Shown here piece after piece: positions 19,557 to 30,777 of a DNA stretch of 64,000 bases. Location: contig NZ_CP012257.1 of the NCBI RefSeq assembly GCF_001277175.1, positions 682,001 to 746,000 on the forward strand. The letters run 5' to 3'. The notes below the pieces were generated by a model. It saw nothing but the letters and a program-made list of their open reading frames with translations, was not told the DNA's origin and did no database searches. The position numbers were made by a program, and so were the translations under genes. Position 1 is the first letter of the stretch. Every line of letters begins with the position of its first letter. Origin of the DNA: Cronobacter universalis NCTC 9529. Its GTDB lineage: Bacteria; Pseudomonadota; Gammaproteobacteria; Enterobacterales; Enterobacteriaceae.

Positions 19557-22019
19557 ATGCGAGTGTTGAAATTCGGCGGTACATCGGTCGCGAACGCAGA
19601 GCGCTTTATGCGGGTCGCCGACATTCTGGAGAGCAATGCCAGGCAGGGGCAGGTAGCGACCGTACTTTCTGCCCCCGCAAAAATCACCAACCACCTGGTG
19701 GCGATGATTGAAAAAACCATCAGTGGTCAGGATGCCCTGCCGAATATCAGCGATGCCGAACGTATTTTTGCCGAACTGCTGAAAGGCCTCAGCGACGCCC
19801 AGCCGGAATTCCCGTATGCGCAGATGAAAGCGCTGGTCGATCAGGAGTTCGCCCAGATCAAACATGTGCTGCACGGTATCAGCCTGCTCGGCCAGTGCCC
19901 GGACAGCATCAACGCGGCGCTGATCTGCCGCGGCGAAAAACTCTCGATCGCTATTATGTCGGCGCTGCTTGAGGCGCGCGGTCATAAAGTGACGGTCATT
20001 GATCCGGTGGAAAAACTGCTGGCGGTCGGTCATTACCTCGAATCCACAGTGGATATCACTGAATCCACCCGCCGCATCGCGGCCAGTAAAATCCCGGCGG
20101 ATCATATGATCCTGATGGCCGGTTTTACCGCCGGGAACGACAAAGGCGAACTGGTCGTGCTCGGACGTAACGGCTCTGACTACTCCGCCGCGGTGCTGGC
20201 GGCGTGCCTGCGCGCCGACTGTTGCGAGATCTGGACCGACGTCGACGGCGTTTATACCTGTGACCCGCGCCAGGTGCCGGACGCCAGGCTCCTGAAGTCG
20301 ATGTCCTATCAGGAAGCCATGGAGCTCTCCTACTTCGGCGCCAAAGTTCTTCACCCCCGCACCATCACCCCCATCGCCCAGTTCCAGATCCCTTGTCTGA
20401 TTAAAAATACCGGCAACCCGCAGGCGCCAGGCACGCTGATTGGCGCGTCCAGCGATGAAGACGGCCTGCCGGTGAAAGGCATCAGCAACCTGAATAATAT
20501 GGCGATGTTTAACGTCTCCGGCCCCGGTATGAAAGGCATGGTGGGGATGGCGGCGCGCGTATTCGCGACCATGTCCCGCGCCGGGATCTCGGTGGTGCTG
20601 ATCACCCAGTCGTCGTCCGAGTACAGCATCAGCTTCTGCGTGCCGCAAAGCGACTGCGCCCGCGCGCAGCGGGCAATGGAAGATGAATTCTACCTGGAGC
20701 TGAAAGAAGGGCTGCTGGAGCCGCTCGCCATCATGGAGCGACTGGCGATTATCTCGGTGGTGGGCGACGGCATGCGCACGCTGCGCGGCATCTCCGCCAA
20801 ATTCTTCGCGGCCCTCGCCCGCGCCAATATCAATATTGTGGCGATCGCGCAGGGCTCGTCTGAACGCTCTATCTCTGTGGTGGTGAGTAATGACGACGCG
20901 ACGACCGGCGTGCGCGTCACGCATCAGATGCTCTTTAACACCGATCAGGTAATTGAAGTGTTTGTTATCGGCGTCGGCGGCGTCGGCGGCGCGCTGCTGG
21001 AGCAGCTTAAGCGTCAGCAGACGTGGCTCAAGCAGAAGCATATCGATCTGCGCGTCTGCGGCGTCGCCAATTCCCGCGCGTTGCTGACCAATGTTCACGG
21101 TCTCGATCTGGAGAACTGGCGCGAGGCGCTGGAAGAAGCCAACGAGCCGTTTAATCTCGGGCGCCTAATCCGTCTCGTGAAAGAGTATCACCTGCTGAAC
21201 CCGGTGATTGTCGACTGTACCTCCAACCAGGCGGTGGCGGATCAATATGCCGATTTCCTGCGCGAAGGTTTCCACGTCGTGACGCCGAATAAAAAGGCCA
21301 ACACCTCGTCGATGGCGTACTACCACCAGCTGCGTCACGCCGCCGCCGCGTCGCGCCGTAAATTCCTCTACGACACCAACGTCGGCGCGGGGCTGCCGGT
21401 TATCGAAAACCTGCAAAACCTGCTCAACGCCGGTGATGAACTGCAACGCTTCGCGGGCATTCTCTCCGGTTCGCTCTCTTTTATCTTCGGCAAGCTGGAT
21501 GAAGGCATGAGCCTCTCTGAAGCGACTACCACCGCGCGCAAGATGGGGTATACCGAGCCGGATCCGCGCGACGATCTTTCCGGCATGGATGTGGCGCGTA
21601 AGCTGCTGATCCTGGCGCGCGAAACAGGCCGCCATCTTGAGCTCAGCGATATCGTCATTGAGCCGGTACTGCCGGAAAGCTTTGACAACAGCGGCGATAC
21701 CGAAAGCTTTATGGCGCGCCTGCCGCAACTGGACGACGAGTTCGCCGCCCGCGTGGCGCAGGCCCGCGATGAAGGCAAAGTGCTGCGTTATATCGGCACC
21801 ATTGAAGAAGATGGCGTCTGTCGCGTGAAAATCGCCGCCGTTGACGGCAACGATCCGCTCTATAAAGTGAAAAACGGCGAAAACGCGCTGGCGTTCTACA
21901 GCCGCTACTATCAGCCGCTGCCGCTGGTGCTGCGCGGCTATGGCGCAGGTAATGATGTCACGGCGGCGGGCGTGTTCGCCGATCTGCTGCGCACCCTGTC
22001 ATGGAAGTTAGGAGTTTAA
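19557..22019 (+). CDS. thrA: ThrA, bifunctional aspartokinase I/homoserine dehydrogenase I
   Basis: This 820-residue fusion has an aspartokinase domain at the N-terminus ([31 protein letters not shown]), two ACT-type regulatory repeats in the middle ([21 protein letters not shown]), and a homoserine dehydrogenase domain from about residue 465 ([29 protein letters not shown]). It catalyses the first and third steps from aspartate to threonine and is feedback-inhibited by threonine. It follows the attenuator and is 1 bp ahead of thrB. Confidence 0.98.
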   Translation: MRVLKFGGTSVANAERFMRVADILESNARQGQVATVLSAPAKITNHLVAMIEKTISGQDALPNISDAERIFAELLKGLSDAQPEFPYAQMKALVDQEFAQIKHVLHGISLLGQCPDSINAALICRGEKLSIAIMSALLEARGHKVTVIDPVEKLLAVGHYLESTVDITESTRRIAASKIPADHMILMAGFTAGNDKGELVVLGRNGSDYSAAVLAACLRADCCEIWTDVDGVYTCDPRQVPDARLLKSMSYQEAMELSYFGAKVLHPRTITPIAQFQIPCLIKNTGNPQAPGTLIGASSDEDGLPVKGISNLNNMAMFNVSGPGMKGMVGMAARVFATMSRAGISVVLITQSSSEYSISFCVPQSDCARAQRAMEDEFYLELKEGLLEPLAIMERLAIISVVGDGMRTLRGISAKFFAALARANINIVAIAQGSSERSISVVVSNDDATTGVRVTHQMLFNTDQVIEVFVIGVGGVGGALLEQLKRQQTWLKQKHIDLRVCGVANSRALLTNVHGLDLENWREALEEANEPFNLGRLIRLVKEYHLLNPVIVDCTSNQAVADQYADFLREGFHVVTPNKKANTSSMAYYHQLRHAAAASRRKFLYDTNVGAGLPVIENLQNLLNAGDELQRFAGILSGSLSFIFGKLDEGMSLSEATTTARKMGYTEPDPRDDLSGMDVARKLLILARETGRHLELSDIVIEPVLPESFDNSGDTESFMARLPQLDDEFAARVAQARDEGKVLRYIGTIEEDGVCRVKIAAVDGNDPLYKVKNGENALAFYSRYYQPLPLVLRGYGAGNDVTAAGVFADLLRTLSWKLGV

Positions 22020-22020
22020 G

Positions 22021-22950
22021 ATGGTTAAAGTGTATGCCCCGGCCTCCATTGGCAACGTCAGCGTGGGGTTTGACGTATTAGGCGCTGCCGTGTCGCCGGT
22101 GAATGGCGAGCTGCTGGGCGACTGCGTGACGGTGGAGGCGGCGGCGGAATTTTCGCTCACCAACACCGGGCGCTTCGTCAGCAAGCTGCCCGCCGAGCCG
22201 CGCGAAAATATCGCCTGGCAGTGCTGGGAGCGTTTTTGTCAGGAGATCGGCAAAACCGTGCCGGTCGCCATGACGCTTGAGAAGAATATGCCGATAGGCT
22301 CCGGGCTTGGCTCCAGCGCCTGTTCGGTGGTCGCGGGCCTGATGGCGATGAACGAATTTTGCGGTAAGCCGCTTAGCGACGACCGCCTGCTGACGCTGAT
22401 GGGCGAGCTCGAAGGGCGCATCTCCGGCAGCATTCATTACGATAACGTTGCGCCCTGTTTCCTGGGCGGGCTGCAACTGATGCTGGAAGAAAATAACATT
22501 ATCAGCCAGCTGGTGCCGTGTTTTGACGAGTGGCTGTGGGTGATGGCGTATCCGGGGATCAAAGTCTCCACCGCGGAGGCGCGGGCGATTTTACCGGCGC
22601 AGTATCGCCGCCAGGATTGCATCAGCCACGGGCGTTATCTGGCGGGCTTTATTCACGCCTGCCATACGCGCCAGCCGCAGCTTGCCGCTAAACTGATGCG
22701 TGACGTCATCGCCGAGCCTTACCGCACAAAACTGCTGCCGGGCTTTAGCGAGGCGCGCCAGGCGGCCCTGGAGACAGGGGCGCTGGCCTGCGGGATCTCC
22801 GGCTCCGGCCCGACGCTGTTCGCGGTTTGCGATAAAAATGACACCGCGCAGCGGGTGGCGGAGTGGCTGAAGCAACACTATCTGCAAAATCAGGAAGGCT
22901 TTGTACATATTTGCCGTCTCGATACGGCTGGCGCACGAGTACTGGGATAA
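22021..22950 (+). CDS. thrB: ThrB, homoserine kinase
   Basis: This 309-residue GHMP kinase has an N-terminal [20 protein letters not shown], the ATP-binding loop [16 protein letters not shown], and a late [13 protein letters not shown] motif. It phosphorylates homoserine on the 4-hydroxyl using ATP. The start comes one base after the thrA stop and thrC begins 3 bp after its own stop, so translation is coupled. Confidence 0.98.
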   Translation: MVKVYAPASIGNVSVGFDVLGAAVSPVNGELLGDCVTVEAAAEFSLTNTGRFVSKLPAEPRENIAWQCWERFCQEIGKTVPVAMTLEKNMPIGSGLGSSACSVVAGLMAMNEFCGKPLSDDRLLTLMGELEGRISGSIHYDNVAPCFLGGLQLMLEENNIISQLVPCFDEWLWVMAYPGIKVSTAEARAILPAQYRRQDCISHGRYLAGFIHACHTRQPQLAAKLMRDVIAEPYRTKLLPGFSEARQAALETGALACGISGSGPTLFAVCDKNDTAQRVAEWLKQHYLQNQEGFVHICRLDTAGARVLG

Positions 22951-22953
22951 CGC

Positions 22954-24243
22954 ATGAAACTTTATAATCTGAAAGATCATAACGAGCAGGTCAGCTTTGC
23001 GCAGGCCGTCACGCAGGGACTGGGTAAAAATCAGGGGCTCTTTTTCCCGCACGATTTGCCGGAATTCAGTCTGACTGAGATCGATGAAATGCTGGAGATG
23101 GATTTTGTCTCCCGCAGCAGCAAAATCCTCTCCGCCTATATCGGCGATGAAATCCCGGCGGACACGCTGCGTCAGCGCGTGGAAAAGGCGTTCACTTTCC
23201 CGGCGCCGGTAAGCCAGGTGGCGGAAGATATCGGCTGTCTGGAGCTGTTCCACGGCCCGACGCTGGCGTTCAAAGATTTCGGCGGCCGTTTTATGGCGCA
23301 GATGCTGACGCAAATCAGCGGCGATAAACCGGTGACCATTCTGACCGCGACGTCCGGCGACACGGGGGCGGCGGTGGCCCACGCGTTTTACGGCCTGAAA
23401 AACGTGCAGGTGGTTATCCTCTATCCACGCGGAAAAATCAGCCCGCTGCAGGAAAAACTGTTCTGTACGCTTGGCGGCAATATTGAAACGGTCGCTATCG
23501 ACGGCGATTTTGACGCCTGCCAGGCGCTGGTGAAACAGGCGTTTGACGACGAAGAGCTGAAAGCGAAACTCGGCCTTAACTCCGCCAACTCCATTAACAT
23601 CAGCCGCCTGCTGGCGCAGATCTGCTACTACTTTGAAGCGGTCGCACAGCTGCCGCAGGAGGCCCGCAACCAGCTGGTGGTGTCGGTGCCGAGCGGCAAC
23701 TTCGGCGATCTCACCGCCGGGCTGCTGGCGAAATCCGCCGGGCTGCCGGTGAAGCGCTTTATCGCCGCCACGAACGCCAACGACACGGTGCCGCGTTTCC
23801 TGCAACACGGCGAATGGCTGCCGAATGCGACGGTGGCAACGCTCTCGAACGCGATGGATGTGTCACAGCCGAACAACTGGCCGCGCGTGGAAGAACTCTT
23901 CCGCCGTAAAATCTGGCGTCTTAACGAACTGGGTGTGGCGACTATCGACGATGAAACCACGAAGGCGACCATGCGCGAACTGCGCGAGCTGGGGTATCTG
24001 TCTGAGCCGCACGCGGCGGTGGCGTACCGCGCTCTGCGCGATCAGCTGCGCCCTGGCGAGTACGGGCTGTTCCTCGGCACCGCGCATCCGGCGAAATTCA
24101 AAGAGAGCGTGGAAGCGGTGCTTGGCGAAACGCTGGAACTCCCGCCTGAGCTTGCCGAACGCGTCGATCTGCCGCTGCTGTCGCATTCGCTGCCGGCGGA
24201 TTTCGCCGCGCTGCGTGAGCTGATGATGAGCAAAGCGCCGTAA
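22954..24243 (+). CDS. thrC: ThrC, threonine synthase
   Basis: This 429-residue PLP enzyme has the Schiff-base lysine at K107 (GPTLAFKDFGGRF), the phosphate-cradle TATSGDTGAAVAH, and SVPSGNFGDLTAGL. It converts O-phosphohomoserine to threonine and phosphate. It is the last gene of the thr operon, followed by a terminator shared with the convergent yaaA. Confidence 0.98.
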   Translation: MKLYNLKDHNEQVSFAQAVTQGLGKNQGLFFPHDLPEFSLTEIDEMLEMDFVSRSSKILSAYIGDEIPADTLRQRVEKAFTFPAPVSQVAEDIGCLELFHGPTLAFKDFGGRFMAQMLTQISGDKPVTILTATSGDTGAAVAHAFYGLKNVQVVILYPRGKISPLQEKLFCTLGGNIETVAIDGDFDACQALVKQAFDDEELKAKLGLNSANSINISRLLAQICYYFEAVAQLPQEARNQLVVSVPSGNFGDLTAGLLAKSAGLPVKRFIAATNANDTVPRFLQHGEWLPNATVATLSNAMDVSQPNNWPRVEELFRRKIWRLNELGVATIDDETTKATMRELRELGYLSEPHAAVAYRALRDQLRPGEYGLFLGTAHPAKFKESVEAVLGETLELPPELAERVDLPLLSHSLPADFAALRELMMSKAP

Positions 24244-24265
24244 GCGGCGCCTGCGACATGAAGAG

Positions 24266-24297
24266 AAAAACCGCCTGCCTCGCAGGCGGTTTTTTTA
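24266..24297. terminator. Bidirectional terminator between thrC and yaaA
   Basis: CCGCCTGC pairs with GCAGGCGG around CTC, flanked by AAAAA on the left and T7 on the right. The yaaA stop codon lies at its right edge. Confidence 0.9.
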
Positions 24298-25068
24298 TTG
24301 CTCGTGGCGCTTAAACACCAGTTCGTTGCCCGCGGAGGACGCTTCATCGAAGAAGTAACCTTCGCTGTCGAACGCCGTAAGCTGTTCCGGTTTCGTCAGG
24401 CGATGTTCAATGATGTAACGGCTCATCAGACCACGCGCCTTTTTGGCATAGAAGCTGATGATCTTAAACTTGCCGTTTTTCTCATCAAGGAACACCGGCT
24501 TGATAATTTCCGCGTTCAGTTTGGCGGGCTTCACCGCTTTGAAGTATTCATCCGACGCCAGATTCACCACCACATTATCGCCCTGGGCGGCGATCGCCTC
24601 GTTGAGCTTTTGTGTGATTGTCTCGCCCCAGAAGGTGTAGAGATCTTTGCCTTTTGGGTTGGCAAGGCGCGTGCCCATCTCCAGACGGTACGGCTGCATC
24701 AGATCGAGCGGGCGCAGCACGCCGTAAAGCCCGGAGAGCATCCGCAGATGCTGCTGGGCGAAATCGAAATCCGCGTCGCTGAAGGTTTCCGCCTGAAGGC
24801 CGGTGTAGACGTCGCCTTTAAACGCCAGAATCGCCTGACGGGCGTTATCCGGCGTGAAATCCGGCTGCCAGTCGTGAAAACGGGTGGCGTTCAGCGACGC
24901 CAGCTTGCTGCTGATGCTCATGAGAGAGGCGATCTCTTCGTCGGTTAAGCGGCGAGCGACATCAATCAACTGCTGCGCATGGTCGAGCAGTTCAGGCTGC
25001 GTAAAACGCGCTGTGGCAAGCGGGCTCTGGTAATCCAGCGTCTTGGCGGGGGAAATAAGAATCAGCAT
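24295..25068 (-). CDS. yaaA: YaaA, peroxide-stress protein
   Basis: This 257-residue DUF328 protein has the N-terminal [15 protein letters not shown], a central [12 protein letters not shown] and [20 protein letters not shown], and the late [13 protein letters not shown]. In E. coli the OxyR-controlled YaaA lowers free iron and protects DNA during peroxide stress. It is convergent with thrC; yaaJ lies upstream on the same strand. Confidence 0.96.
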   Translation of the reverse strand: MLILISPAKTLDYQSPLATARFTQPELLDHAQQLIDVARRLTDEEIASLMSISSKLASLNATRFHDWQPDFTPDNARQAILAFKGDVYTGLQAETFSDADFDFAQQHLRMLSGLYGVLRPLDLMQPYRLEMGTRLANPKGKDLYTFWGETITQKLNEAIAAQGDNVVVNLASDEYFKAVKPAKLNAEIIKPVFLDEKNGKFKIISFYAKKARGLMSRYIIEHRLTKPEQLTAFDSEGYFFDEASSAGNELVFKRHEQ

Positions 25069-25146
25069 GACGTTTCCTTTCTTCGTTTTCCCGAAACTCT
25101 ACCAAAGAACGCCGCAAAGTGAACCAATGGCTGCGATTGAAGAGGT

Positions 25147-26571
25147 TTACTCCAGCGGCGCGCTGCGCCAGACCTCCGGTTCTACCTGACGCGCGATCTC
25201 CGGGTAGCGGTCTGAGTTAAACACCGGCTTCAGCCCCAGTTTGCGCTGGCGCAGGTAGTCGTCGGCGATACACTTCACCACGGGCGAGAGCAGCAAAATG
25301 GCGGTGAGATTCATGACCGCCATTAACGCCATCGCCACTTCGGCCACCTGGCGCAGCAGCGGCAGGTTCAGAAACGGCCCGGCAAACACCATCGCGATGA
25401 CTGACGTGCGCAGCAGCCAGCGGTATGGCGGCGTATAGCGGCGCAAAAACACCAGGTTGTTTTCGGCGTAGGCATAATTGGCGACGATGGAGATAAACGC
25501 GAATAGCACAATCACCCACGCCACCAGATCTTTCGCCCAGGGCCCCGCGAGCAGCCCCAGCGATTCGCGCGCGAGCATCAGCCCGTCGGTCGCTTTCGGG
25601 GAAGGGTTCGCCAGCAGCACGATAAACGCGGTGGACGAACAGATAACCAGCGTGTCGACAAAGACGCCAATCATCTGCACGATGCCCTGCGCGGCGGGGT
25701 GGGGCGGCCAGGAGGTCGCCGCCGCCGCCGCGTTAGGCGAGGCGCCCATGCCTGCTTCGTTGGAGAACATGCCGCGCTGGAAACCGCTGGTGAGCGCCTG
25801 GCTTATCGTCCAGGCCACGGCCCCGGAGGCGGCCTCATGCCAGCCAAAGGCGCTGCGGACAATCAGCCACAGAATTTCCGGCAGCGCGGAGAGATGCATC
25901 GCCATCACCGCCAGCGCCGTGATAATCCAGATGCCCGCAATCGGCGGCACCGCAAAGCGCATCAGGCGCGCCACGCGGGTGAAGCCAAGCATCAGCATCG
26001 GCAGCAGGCACAAGGCCAGCAGACCACTGCTGGCGAAGACCGGGAGCGCGAGCGCGTTACTGAGGGCTTTTGAGAGCGCGCCTGCCTGGGCGGCGTTAAA
26101 GAGAAGTCCGAAAGTGAAGATTAAAAACAGCGAAAACAGGACGCCCATCCAGCGCATGCCGAGCCCGCGCTCCATATACCAGGCCGGGCCGCCGCGGAAG
26201 TAGCCGTCTCTGTCGCGCCCTTTATAGAGCTGGCCCAGCGCGTTTTCAGCGAACGACGTCGCCATGCCGATAAGGCCGGCGACCCACATCCAGAATACCG
26301 CGCCCGGCCCGCCGCTGATGATGGCGAACGCGACGCCCGCGATATTGCCGCTGCCCACGCGCGCCGCGATGCTGGTGCAGAGCGCTTCGAACGCCGTCAG
26401 CCCGCTGCCGGAGGGGCGCAGGCTGCGGCTTAAGGCGCGCGGGAAATAGCGCAGGTAGCGAAACTGAATAAACCGCGTGCGCCAGGAAAACCAGAGGCCT
26501 GCGCCTGCGAGCAGGTACAGCATGGCCGATTCCCATAATATTTCACTGATAAATAAAAGAAAATCTGACAT
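25147..26571 (-). CDS. yaaJ: YaaJ, AGCS-family sodium:alanine/glycine symporter
   Basis: The start at 26571 (MSDFLLFISEILWESAMLYLL) corresponds to the E. coli MPDFFSF start; a frame open to 26613 adds 14 residues and is rejected. The 474-residue protein has about ten membrane helices and the AGCS signatures RVGSGNIAGVAFAI, GPGAVFWMWV and SNEAGMGASPNAAAAA. The family couples Na+ or H+ influx to small neutral amino acid uptake. The substrate is not shown directly. Confidence 0.93.
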   Translation of the reverse strand: MSDFLLFISEILWESAMLYLLAGAGLWFSWRTRFIQFRYLRYFPRALSRSLRPSGSGLTAFEALCTSIAARVGSGNIAGVAFAIISGGPGAVFWMWVAGLIGMATSFAENALGQLYKGRDRDGYFRGGPAWYMERGLGMRWMGVLFSLFLIFTFGLLFNAAQAGALSKALSNALALPVFASSGLLALCLLPMLMLGFTRVARLMRFAVPPIAGIWIITALAVMAMHLSALPEILWLIVRSAFGWHEAASGAVAWTISQALTSGFQRGMFSNEAGMGASPNAAAAATSWPPHPAAQGIVQMIGVFVDTLVICSSTAFIVLLANPSPKATDGLMLARESLGLLAGPWAKDLVAWVIVLFAFISIVANYAYAENNLVFLRRYTPPYRWLLRTSVIAMVFAGPFLNLPLLRQVAEVAMALMAVMNLTAILLLSPVVKCIADDYLRQRKLGLKPVFNSDRYPEIARQVEPEVWRSAPLE

Positions 26572-26776
26572 GCCCGCTCCCCCTGGCGCCGCTCTGCTTT
26601 CCGCCTGCGGCAAACGTCGCCAGCACGCCTTCCCTGAAACAGCAGAGCCTGAAATAAAAGCAGTTTATCACATGGCGACGACGCGATTGCCCCGGTTGCG
26701 CTCGAAAAGTCTCGTGTTATCATCACCGCAGACCGATTACCTTCCCTGACACGTAGTTCAAAAGAGAAACACTATC

Positions 26777-27730
26777 ATGACGGATAAATTGACCTCCCTT
26801 CGTCAGTTCACAACCGTGGTTGCTGACACTGGAGATATCGCGGCGATGAAGCTGTACCAGCCGCAGGATGCCACGACTAACCCTTCTCTGATCCTCAACG
26901 CCGCGCAGATCCCTGAATACCGTAAACTGATTGACGACGCGGTGACCTGGGCGAAAAGCCAGAGCAGCGACCGCGCGCAGCAGGTCGTGGACGCCACCGA
27001 CAAGCTGGCGGTGAATATCGGTCTGGAAATCCTGAAGCTTATCCCTGGCCGTATCTCTACCGAAGTGGACGCGCGTCTGTCCTATGACACCGAAGGCAGC
27101 ATCGCCAAAGCCAAGCGCCTGATTAAACTCTACAACGACGCCGGCATCAGCAACGATCGCATCCTGATCAAACTGGCTTCCACCTGGCAGGGTATCCGCG
27201 CGGCGGAGCAGCTGGAAAAAGAAGGCATCAACTGTAACCTGACGCTGCTTTTCTCCTTCGCGCAGGCGCGCGCGTGCGCAGAAGCGGGCGTGTATCTGAT
27301 CTCTCCGTTCGTGGGCCGTATCCTCGACTGGTACAAAGCCAACACTGACAAGAAAGAGTATGCGCCGCAGGAAGATCCGGGCGTGGTTTCCGTGACGGAA
27401 ATCTACCAGTACTACAAACAGCACGGCTATGAAACCGTAGTGATGGGCGCAAGCTTCCGTAACGTCGGCGAAATCCTTGAACTGGCGGGCTGCGACCGTC
27501 TGACCATCGCGCCTGCGCTGCTGAAAGAGCTGGCGGAAAGCGAAGGCGCGGTTGAGCGCAAACTGGCTTTCAACGGCGACGTCAAAGCGCGCCCGGCGCG
27601 TCTGACCGAATCCCAGTTCTTCTGGGAGCACAACCAGGATCCGATGGCGGTGGACAAACTGGCGGACGGCATCCGCAAGTTCGCCATTGACCAGGAAAAA
27701 CTGGAAAAAATGGTCGAAGAACTGCTGTAA
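26777..27730 (+). CDS. talB: TalB, transaldolase B
   Basis: This 317-residue TIM-barrel enzyme has the Schiff-base lysine at K132 ([13 protein letters not shown]) and the N-terminal signature [10 protein letters not shown]. It transfers dihydroxyacetone units between sugar phosphates in the non-oxidative pentose phosphate pathway. Length and active site match E. coli TalB. It is followed by a hairpin terminator and mog. Confidence 0.98.
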   Translation: MTDKLTSLRQFTTVVADTGDIAAMKLYQPQDATTNPSLILNAAQIPEYRKLIDDAVTWAKSQSSDRAQQVVDATDKLAVNIGLEILKLIPGRISTEVDARLSYDTEGSIAKAKRLIKLYNDAGISNDRILIKLASTWQGIRAAEQLEKEGINCNLTLLFSFAQARACAEAGVYLISPFVGRILDWYKANTDKKEYAPQEDPGVVSVTEIYQYYKQHGYETVVMGASFRNVGEILELAGCDRLTIAPALLKELAESEGAVERKLAFNGDVKARPARLTESQFFWEHNQDPMAVDKLADGIRKFAIDQEKLEKMVEELL

Positions 27731-27736
27731 TCCCTT

Positions 27737-27763
27737 CGTGGCCGGTTCCGCCGGCCACGTTTC
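27737..27763 (+). terminator. Terminator of talB
   Basis: CGTGGCCGG pairs with CCGGCCACG around TTCCG, followed by TTTC. The T run is short but the stem is strong. Confidence 0.7.
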
Positions 27764-27838
27764 TTGCACTCTCTCCCTGTCTGCAAACCGCGCTGGCGTG
27801 TATCATTTCGCAAAACCGCACTGATTTTCGGAAATGAT

Positions 27839-28426
27839 ATGGATACGTTACGCATAGGCTTAGTTTCAGTTTCTGACCGCGCTTCCAGCGGCGTTTATCA
27901 GGATAAAGGCATTCCCGCGCTCGAGGCGTGGCTTACGCAGGCGCTGACGACCCCGTTTGTGCTGGAGACCCGTCTGGTGCCTGACGAACAACCGCTTATC
28001 GAACAGACGCTCTGCGAACTGGTGGATGAAATGGGCTGCCATCTGGTGTTGACCACCGGCGGCACCGGCCCCGCGCGTCGCGATGTGACGCCGGACGCGA
28101 CGCTCGCTATCGCCGATCGAGAGATGCCGGGCTTCGGCGAACAGATGCGCCAGATAAGCCTGAACTTTGTGCCGACGGCGATTCTGTCGCGCCAGGTCGG
28201 CGTGATCCGCAAGCAGGCATTAATCCTCAACCTGCCGGGCCAGCCAAAATCCATTCAGGAGACGCTAGAAGGGCTGAAAGATGAGCAGGGCAAGGTCAAA
28301 GTGGCAGGAATATTTGCCAGTGTGCCTTACTGCATCCAGCTGCTGGATGGTCCGTACATTGAGACCAACGCGAATGTAGTAGCGGCATTTCGTCCCAAAA
28401 GCGCAATTCGCGATGTAAAAAACTGA
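27839..28426 (+). CDS. mog: Mog, molybdopterin adenylyltransferase
   Basis: The start at 27839 gives 195 residues (MDTLRIGLVSVSDRASSGVY), the length of E. coli Mog; a frame open to 27764 would overlap the talB terminator. The MoCF fold motif LVLTTGGTGPARRDVTPDAT and NLPGQPKSIQET are present. Mog adenylylates molybdopterin before molybdenum insertion by MoeA. Confidence 0.97.
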   Translation: MDTLRIGLVSVSDRASSGVYQDKGIPALEAWLTQALTTPFVLETRLVPDEQPLIEQTLCELVDEMGCHLVLTTGGTGPARRDVTPDATLAIADREMPGFGEQMRQISLNFVPTAILSRQVGVIRKQALILNLPGQPKSIQETLEGLKDEQGKVKVAGIFASVPYCIQLLDGPYIETNANVVAAFRPKSAIRDVKN

Positions 28427-28553
28427 TTATTTGCTGTTCCTGGGATAAACGTGCGTCAGGGGTGGCGTGACGGTGATTTAACGATATAGTCACTTTTAGT
28501 TTACGTTTTTACAGTAAGCTAATTCACGCTCACCTCTTTACAAACGGTTCGTT

Positions 28554-29855
28554 ATGGAACAGCAAACACGCCCTCTTAATCGTCAGGATTATAAAACGCT
28601 GACGCTGGCGGCCCTTGGCGGCGCGCTGGAATTCTACGATTTCATTATTTTCGTTTTCTTCGCCGCCGTGGTGGGGGAGCTTTTCTTCCCGCCGGATATT
28701 CCGGAGTGGCTGCGCCAGGTGCAGACATTCGGGATTTTCGCCGCCGGTTATCTGGCGCGGCCGCTCGGCGGGATCATCATGGCGCACTTCGGCGATCTGG
28801 TCGGACGCAAAAAGATGTTTACCCTGAGCATTCTGCTGATGGCGGTGCCGACGCTTCTGATGGGCCTGCTGCCGGATTACGCCGCGATGGGTATCGCCGC
28901 GCCCGTCTTGCTGCTTCTTATGCGCATTTTGCAGGGCGCGGCCATCGGCGGCGAGGTGCCTGGCGCGTGGGTGTTCGTGGCTGAACATGTGCCGGAAAAA
29001 CGCATCGGCATCGCCTGCGGCACGCTCACGGCGGGCCTGACGGTGGGTATTCTGCTCGGCTCCGTCGTCGCCACGATTATTAACACCAGCATGACGCAGC
29101 AGGCTATTCATGACGGCGGCTGGCGTATTCCTTTCCTGCTCGGCGGCGCGTTTGGCCTGGTGGCGATGTATCTGCGCCGCTGGCTCCAGGAGACGCCGAT
29201 TTTCCTTGAGATGCAGCAGCGCAAGGCGCTGGCGCAGGAGTTGCCGGTGAAAGCCGTGGTGGTGAAGCATCGTCAGGCGGTGGTGATTTCTATGCTGCTG
29301 ACCTGGCTGCTGTCGGCGGGGATTGTGGTTGTTATTTTGATGTCGCCGGTGTGGCTGCAAAAGCAGTATGGTTTCGCGCCCGCGGTGACGTTACAGGCTA
29401 ACAGCATCGCGACGATGATGCTCTGCGTTGGTTGTCTTATCGCAGGCCTTGCCGCAGACCGCTTCGGCGCCAGCCGGACGTTTATCGTGGGCAGCGTGCT
29501 GCTGGCGGCCGCCAGCTGGGCGTTTTTTCACCTTTCCGGCCCGCACCCTGAGCAGCTTTTTTTCCTCTACGGGCTGGTGGGGCTGTGCGTCGGCGTGGTG
29601 GGCGCTGTGCCGTTCGTGATGGTGCGCGCGTTCCCGGCGGAAGTGCGCTTTACCGGCATTTCGTTCTCCTACAACGTGGCGTACGCCATCTTCGGCGGAT
29701 TAACGCCTGTGGCGGTAACGATGCTGATGGGCGTCTCGCCGATGGCCCCCGCGTGGTATGTGCTGGCGCTTTCCGTCATGGGGCTTGGGCTGGGCGTGTG
29801 GCTTGGTCGAAAGCGGCAGGTTGAGCGTCGGGGCGCTGTGGCGGCGCAGCCGTAA
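28554..29855 (+). CDS. MFS transporter, metabolite:H+ symporter type
   Basis: This 433-residue protein has about twelve membrane helices. It opens with LAALGGALEFYDFIIF, the hallmark of the MHS (ProP/KgtP/ShiA-like) group, and has GDLVGRKKMF between helices 2 and 3 and RILQGAAIGGEVPGAWVFVAEH. Members import organic acids, betaines or shikimate with protons. The substrate cannot be told from sequence. It is absent between mog and satP in E. coli. Its 127-bp upstream region and own orientation suggest a single-gene unit. Confidence 0.85.
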   Translation: MEQQTRPLNRQDYKTLTLAALGGALEFYDFIIFVFFAAVVGELFFPPDIPEWLRQVQTFGIFAAGYLARPLGGIIMAHFGDLVGRKKMFTLSILLMAVPTLLMGLLPDYAAMGIAAPVLLLLMRILQGAAIGGEVPGAWVFVAEHVPEKRIGIACGTLTAGLTVGILLGSVVATIINTSMTQQAIHDGGWRIPFLLGGAFGLVAMYLRRWLQETPIFLEMQQRKALAQELPVKAVVVKHRQAVVISMLLTWLLSAGIVVVILMSPVWLQKQYGFAPAVTLQANSIATMMLCVGCLIAGLAADRFGASRTFIVGSVLLAAASWAFFHLSGPHPEQLFFLYGLVGLCVGVVGAVPFVMVRAFPAEVRFTGISFSYNVAYAIFGGLTPVAVTMLMGVSPMAPAWYVLALSVMGLGLGVWLGRKRQVERRGAVAAQP

Positions 29856-29871
29856 TAGAGGCAGACGGCAG

Positions 29872-29911
29872 AATAATAAAGAAGAGACGTCGTGCCCGCA
29901 GGCACGACGTC
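29872..29911 (-). terminator. Probable terminator of satP
   Basis: An 11-bp perfect stem (GACGTCGTGCC/GGCACGACGTC, loop of 4) sits 7 bp past the satP stop. On the minus strand it is followed by TCTTCTTTATTATT, a poor but T-rich tail. Confidence 0.55.
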
Positions 29912-29918
29912 GGGTAAA

Positions 29919-30485
29919 TCAGCGTTTCTCGCCGATCGGCAGTACGGTGCGACCGTACTGCTCGTTCAGCACTTCGCCCATCGCCAGCCAGATAGCGCTG
30001 GCGCCGCACACCAGGCCAATCCAGCCTGCGATATGTACGATGCTTTCGTTATCCATCAGATGACCGATTGCCAGCAACGCGAACAGCACGGTCAGGCTCA
30101 GGAACACGAATTGCAGCATGCGGGCGCCGCCCAGCGTGCCGAAGAACATAAACAGCGTGAACACGCCCCAGATGCCTAAGTAAACGCCCAGGAAATGCCC
30201 GTTGGCCGCTTCCGCCAGCCCCATTTTCGGCAGCAGCAGGATAGCGACCAGCGTCAGCCAGAACGAACCATAGGACGTGAACGCCGTTAAGCCGAAAGTA
30301 TTGCCTTTTTTATATTCCAGCAGACCGGCAAAGATTTGCGCGATACCGCCGTAGAAAATCCCCATCGCCAGAATAATGCCGTCCAGCGGGAACATCCCGA
30401 TGTTGTGCAGATTGAGCAGAATGGTAGTCATACCAAAGCCCATTAACCCCAGGGGGGCCGGATTAGCCAACTTAATGTTGCCCAT
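29919..30485 (-). CDS. satP: SatP (YaaH), acetate/succinate transporter
   Basis: This 188-residue protein of the GPR1/FUN34/YaaH family has the family signature [21 protein letters not shown] near the N-terminus and six membrane helices (for example [21 protein letters not shown] and [16 protein letters not shown]). It takes up acetate and succinate with protons. It is divergent from dnaK, with 292 bp between them. Confidence 0.95.
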   Translation of the reverse strand: MGNIKLANPAPLGLMGFGMTTILLNLHNIGMFPLDGIILAMGIFYGGIAQIFAGLLEYKKGNTFGLTAFTSYGSFWLTLVAILLLPKMGLAEAANGHFLGVYLGIWGVFTLFMFFGTLGGARMLQFVFLSLTVLFALLAIGHLMDNESIVHIAGWIGLVCGASAIWLAMGEVLNEQYGRTVLPIGEKR

Positions 30486-30777
30486 AAACCCTCAAAAGAA
30501 TAAGAAAATTTGCAAAAAGTAACGCCCCGGACGTTATCTTCGGTGACGGGGCGCGGCATCATAATCAGGCCGTTTCGCGCCGTCTATGATCTGAGAAGGG
30601 AGAAAATAAAAAAATTTTGCGCTTTGCCCCTTGATGGCGGGCAAGCCGACCCCATCTTGTAGTCAACCGCAATGGATGAGCCTGAAAAAAAAGGGCGGTG
30701 GACGGTTGAATCCCCACCGTTAGCCCGCATAACAGGTTCATACCACATGATGACGATTTTTTAGTGGAGACGTTTAG
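30486..30777 (+). promoter_or_regulatory. satP-dnaK intergenic region and dnaK leader
   Basis: The 292-bp gap holds the sigma-32 promoter at 30627-30657 and a leader of about 110 nt. Within the leader, GGCGGTGG (30691-30698) and a later CCACCG form a short inverted repeat. A GTGGAGA ribosome site precedes the dnaK ATG at 30778. The satP promoter must lie at the left end. Confidence 0.6.
30627..30657 (+). promoter_or_regulatory. Sigma-32 heat-shock promoter of dnaKJ
   Basis: CCCCTTGAT (30627-30635) and CCCCATCT (30650-30657) are the -35 and -10 elements of an RpoH promoter with the correct spacing. Both are close to the E. coli dnaK P1 sequence. Confidence 0.9.

Noticed and set aside
19347..21098. 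Antisense open frame (583 codons) opposite thrA and across the thr leader
   Set aside because: It covers thrL and the attenuator, has biased composition rich in His, Asp, Arg and Gly, and no recognisable motif. thrA on the other strand is certain.
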